Positions 5,832 through 7,126 of a DNA stretch of 7,126 nt are shown in pieces. The position numbers and the translations under genes are program-made. Position 1 is the first letter of the stretch. Each line of letters opens with the position of its first letter. Source of the DNA: Planctomycetota bacterium (GTDB taxonomy: Bacteria; Planctomycetota; MHYJ01; JACQXL01); the NCBI GenBank assembly GCA_016208805.1, contig JACQXL010000123.1:1-7126 (forward strand), given 5' to 3'. The notes under the pieces were generated by a model. The model was given only the letters and a program-made list of their open reading frames with translations. It made no database searches and was not told the origin of the DNA.

Positions 5832-6416
5832 ATGATGACCGAAATACGCTGGCATGCCCGGGGCGGCCAGGGCGCTCTTTTAGCCGTGCGCACGCTGGCC
5901 CGGGTGGCCATCAACCACGGCAAGTTCGCCCAGGGCATGCCCGAATTCGGCGCCGAACGGATGGGCGCGCCCACCCGCGCCTTCAACCGCATCTCGGATA
6001 AACCGCTGTCGCTCTATTGCGGCATCACTAACCCGGATGTCATTATTGTGTTGGACACCACCCTGCTTGATGCGGTTAATGTGACCGAGGGAATCAGGAA
6101 GGGCGGGACAGTCCTGATAAATACCAACCGTTCGGCGGACGAAATAAAGCAGAAGGTCAACAAACAAATCGGCGGCAATGCCGATGCCCGGATTTATGCG
6201 GTTGACGCCACCGGTATTTCTATCAAAGAGTTGGGGCGGCCGATGCCCAATACGCCCATTCTCGGCGCGCTGGTCAAGATAACCGGCGGCGCGATTAAAA
6301 TGGACGACCTGCTCAGCGATATCAAGCACTCCTTCAGCGAGAAATTCCCGCCCAAGGTGGTGGACGCCAACCTGAATGCGATAAAGCAGGGCTATGAACA
6401 GGTCCGCCCCGTTTAG
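5832..6416 (+). CDS. porG: Pyruvate/2-oxoacid:ferredoxin oxidoreductase, gamma subunit
   Basis: The gamma subunit is part of the four-subunit enzyme that interconverts a 2-oxoacid plus CoA with acyl-CoA, CO2 and reduced ferredoxin in anaerobic metabolism. The 194 aa protein opens with the family hallmark TEIRWHARGGQGA (GGQG near residues 11-14). It continues with GMPEFGAERMGAPTRAF, the aspartate-rich NPDVIIVLDTTLLD, and DATGISIKELGRPMPNTPILGAL. A double ATG (5832 and 5835) leaves one codon of uncertainty, and only a weak AAGCAG precedes it. The neighbour at 6545 encodes the delta subunit, which supports the Por/Vor class. Substrate (pyruvate or a branched-chain or other oxoacid) cannot be told from gamma alone. 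The last codons and stop overlap the arm of a palindromic repeat. Confidence 0.9.
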   Translation: MMTEIRWHARGGQGALLAVRTLARVAINHGKFAQGMPEFGAERMGAPTRAFNRISDKPLSLYCGITNPDVIIVLDTTLLDAVNVTEGIRKGGTVLINTNRSADEIKQKVNKQIGGNADARIYAVDATGISIKELGRPMPNTPILGALVKITGGAIKMDDLLSDIKHSFSEKFPPKVVDANLNAIKQGYEQVRPV

Positions 6417-6529
6417 AAATGACTTATACGATTTGGGAACGAGACAACAAATAGTAATTGAAATGGATAACCGTTGGTATTAAAGCAATAATACGGTCAT
6501 CTCGCTGAGACGACCTATTTCTAACGGGG
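6407..6529. repeat. Terminal inverted-repeat element spanning the porG stop to the porD leader
   Basis: The arms CCCCGTTTAGAAAT (6407-6420) and ATTTCTAACGGGG (6517-6529) are inverse copies differing by one T. Between them are GTATTA (6477-6482) with TAATAC (6489-6494), and a 9 bp stem with one mismatch at 6495-6515 (loop GCT). The left arm supplies the final codons and TAG of porG, and the right arm ends 2 bp before the porD ribosome binding site. No protein is credibly encoded on either strand. Confidence 0.75.
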
Positions 6530-6531
6530 TT

Positions 6532-6538
6532 AAGGAGG
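6532..6538 (+). promoter_or_regulatory. Strong ribosome binding site of porD
   Basis: AAGGAGG lies 6 nt before the ATG at 6545 and fixes that start over the downstream in-frame Met31. It sits immediately after the right arm of the inverted-repeat element. Confidence 0.8.
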
Positions 6539-6544
6539 CCTAAA

Positions 6545-6898
6545 ATGGAAAGCCCGCAGGCAGTCCCGGAGCACCGCAGTGCCTCCCGCTCAGAGGGGCA
6601 CTTATGCGGGGCAAAACTGAAGAACGCCAAAGAGATGCCCATCGGCAGCGCCATCACCACGCCGGGCAGCGCCGCCGAATACAAGACCGGCTCCTGGCGC
6701 AATTACCGCCCCATCCACGACAAGGCCAAATGCACCAACTGCCTGTTCTGCTGGCTCTATTGCCCGGAGGGCTGCGTCAAAGTCAAGGACGGCAAATTCG
6801 TTGAGTTTGATTATGATTATTGCAAGGGCTGCGGCATCTGCGCCGAGGAATGTCCGGTAAAAGAAAAGGCCATCAAGATGGTTGAGGAGGGTAAATGA
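6545..6898 (+). CDS. porD: Pyruvate/2-oxoacid:ferredoxin oxidoreductase, delta (ferredoxin-like) subunit
   Basis: The delta subunit passes electrons from the catalytic subunits to ferredoxin through two [4Fe-4S] clusters. Both binding motifs are complete: Cys63, 66, 69 and 73 (CTNCLFCWLYCP) and Cys93, 96, 99 and 103 (CKGCGICAEECP). The segment MPIGSAITTPGSAAEYKTGSWR (residues 31-52, interrupted here only for listing) matches the usual PorD N-terminal region, and NYRPIHDKAKC follows. At 117 aa it is somewhat longer than I expect for PorD. The extra length is residues 2-22, encoded by a palindromic stretch, after which AKLKNAKEMPIG resumes the family pattern. The start is set by AAGGAGG. The stop overlaps the next gene by ATGA. 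porA and porB do not follow directly. Confidence 0.9.
   Translation: MESPQAVPEHRSASRSEGHLCGAKLKNAKEMPIGSAITTPGSAAEYKTGSWRNYRPIHDKAKCTNCLFCWLYCPEGCVKVKDGKFVEFDYDYCKGCGICAEECPVKEKAIKMVEEGK
6553..6610. repeat. Palindromic segment encoding the extra N terminus of PorD
   Basis: The outer arms are CCCGCA (6553-6558) and TGCGGG (6605-6610), and an inner pair AGTGCC (6579-6584) and GGCACT (6597-6602) is present. The segment lies between the start codon and the first family-like codons (AKLKNAKEMP). Removing 63 nt (6548-6610) joins ATG directly to GCA-AAA-CTG in frame. Confidence 0.55.
6884..6890 (+). promoter_or_regulatory. Ribosome binding site of the SemiSWEET gene
   Basis: GAGGAGG within the porD 3' end lies 4 nt before the ATG at 6895. 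With the 4 bp ATGA overlap, it supports translational coupling to porD. Confidence 0.65.
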
Positions 6899-7126
6899 AC
6901 GAATCAGTCCTATTAGTATTGGGATTGGTTGCGGCCGCGTTTTCCACCGGCTCGTTCCTGCCCCAGGTGATAAGGAGCTGGAAGACCAAACGAACTCACG
7001 ACCTTTCGCTGATAACGCTGTTGATGCTGTTTGTCGGCAGCATCCTCTGGTTTACCTACGGGATTATCCTGAAAGATATTCCCATTATCGTAGCGAACGG
7101 CATTATTAACATTTTATTGTTATCAA
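6895..7126 (+). CDS. SemiSWEET-type (MtN3/PQ-loop) transporter, 3'-partial
   Basis: At least 77 codons are visible and the frame runs off the window end. SemiSWEETs are about 85-95 aa, so only the last dozen or so residues should be missing. TM1 is about residues 4-27 (LLVLGLVAAAFSTGSFLPQV), with the PQ motif Pro23-Gln24, followed by the basic loop RSWKTKRTHDLS. TM2 is about 38-59 (LITLLMLFVGSILWFTYGI), with the family LWFxYG signature. TM3 is about 62-77 (IPIIVANGIINILLLS), with the conserved Asn of the substrate site. Known members form dimers that move sugars across the inner membrane; the substrate here is unknown. The ATG overlaps the porD stop by 4 bp, which is an unusual partner for an oxidoreductase operon. 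Confidence 0.88.
   Translation, partial: MNESVLLVLGLVAAAFSTGSFLPQVIRSWKTKRTHDLSLITLLMLFVGSILWFTYGIILKDIPIIVANGIINILLLS

Noticed and set aside
5780..6001. Alternative frame on the + strand overlapping the start of the oxidoreductase gamma gene
   Set aside because: It begins in the repeat spacer and then runs out of frame over strongly conserved gamma-subunit sequence.
6424..6702. 92-codon frame on the - strand
   Set aside because: It covers the inverted-repeat element and runs antisense to porD; its sequence (NPVRNRSSQRDDR) is typical of repeat-derived spurious peptides.

Overview
The window (about 50% GC by eye) carries seven gene loci, all on the + strand. It looks like a piece of an uncultured, probably anaerobic bacterium. 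Two 2-oxoacid:ferredoxin oxidoreductase subunits imply low-potential ferredoxin metabolism. The HEAT-repeat protein with a Trp-rich tail, the PilZ protein, the tandem S1C/PDZ proteases and the many short palindromic repeats resemble Planctomycetota or Omnitrophota-type metagenome genomes. That taxonomic guess is inference and weak. No rRNA, tRNA, CRISPR array, transposase or convincing promoter or terminator was seen.

Layout: (1) 2-822, the 3' part of a HEAT-repeat protein gene, interrupted by an apparent -1 frameshift near 580-590. (2) 823-1088, a repeat-filled intergenic stretch: a ~204 bp palindromic nest followed by a 30 bp hairpin repeat that recurs inside a downstream gene. (3) 1089-1685, a PilZ domain joined to a C-terminal NIL-like domain. 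(4) 1723-3548, a secreted protein with two trypsin-like domains and a PDZ domain, split by a second frameshift; both protease domains lack a complete catalytic triad. (5) 3609-4919, an intact HtrA/Deg-type protease with two PDZ domains. (6) 4921-5766, accD. (7) 5832-6416 and 6545-6898, gamma and delta subunits of a pyruvate/2-oxoacid:ferredoxin oxidoreductase. (8) 6895-7126, a SemiSWEET-type transporter cut off by the window end.

How the genes may work together: the pseudoprotease and HtrA genes form a tandem pair that suggests envelope protein quality control, with one catalytic and one probably non-catalytic (binding or regulatory) member. AccD (malonyl-CoA synthesis) lies directly against the HtrA stop codon and is followed by oxoacid oxidoreductase subunits that make or consume acyl-CoA, so the second half is plausibly one central-carbon operon. 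The partners accA, porA and porB are not in the window.

The most notable feature is the density of different short palindromic repeats. They fill nearly every intergenic gap and, by comparison with family consensus, also appear to sit in frame inside three protein-coding regions: after the signal peptide of the pseudoprotease, inside its second protease domain, and at the N terminus of the delta subunit. This resembles protein-invading palindromic elements such as the Rickettsia palindromic elements, but here several different palindrome types occur together.
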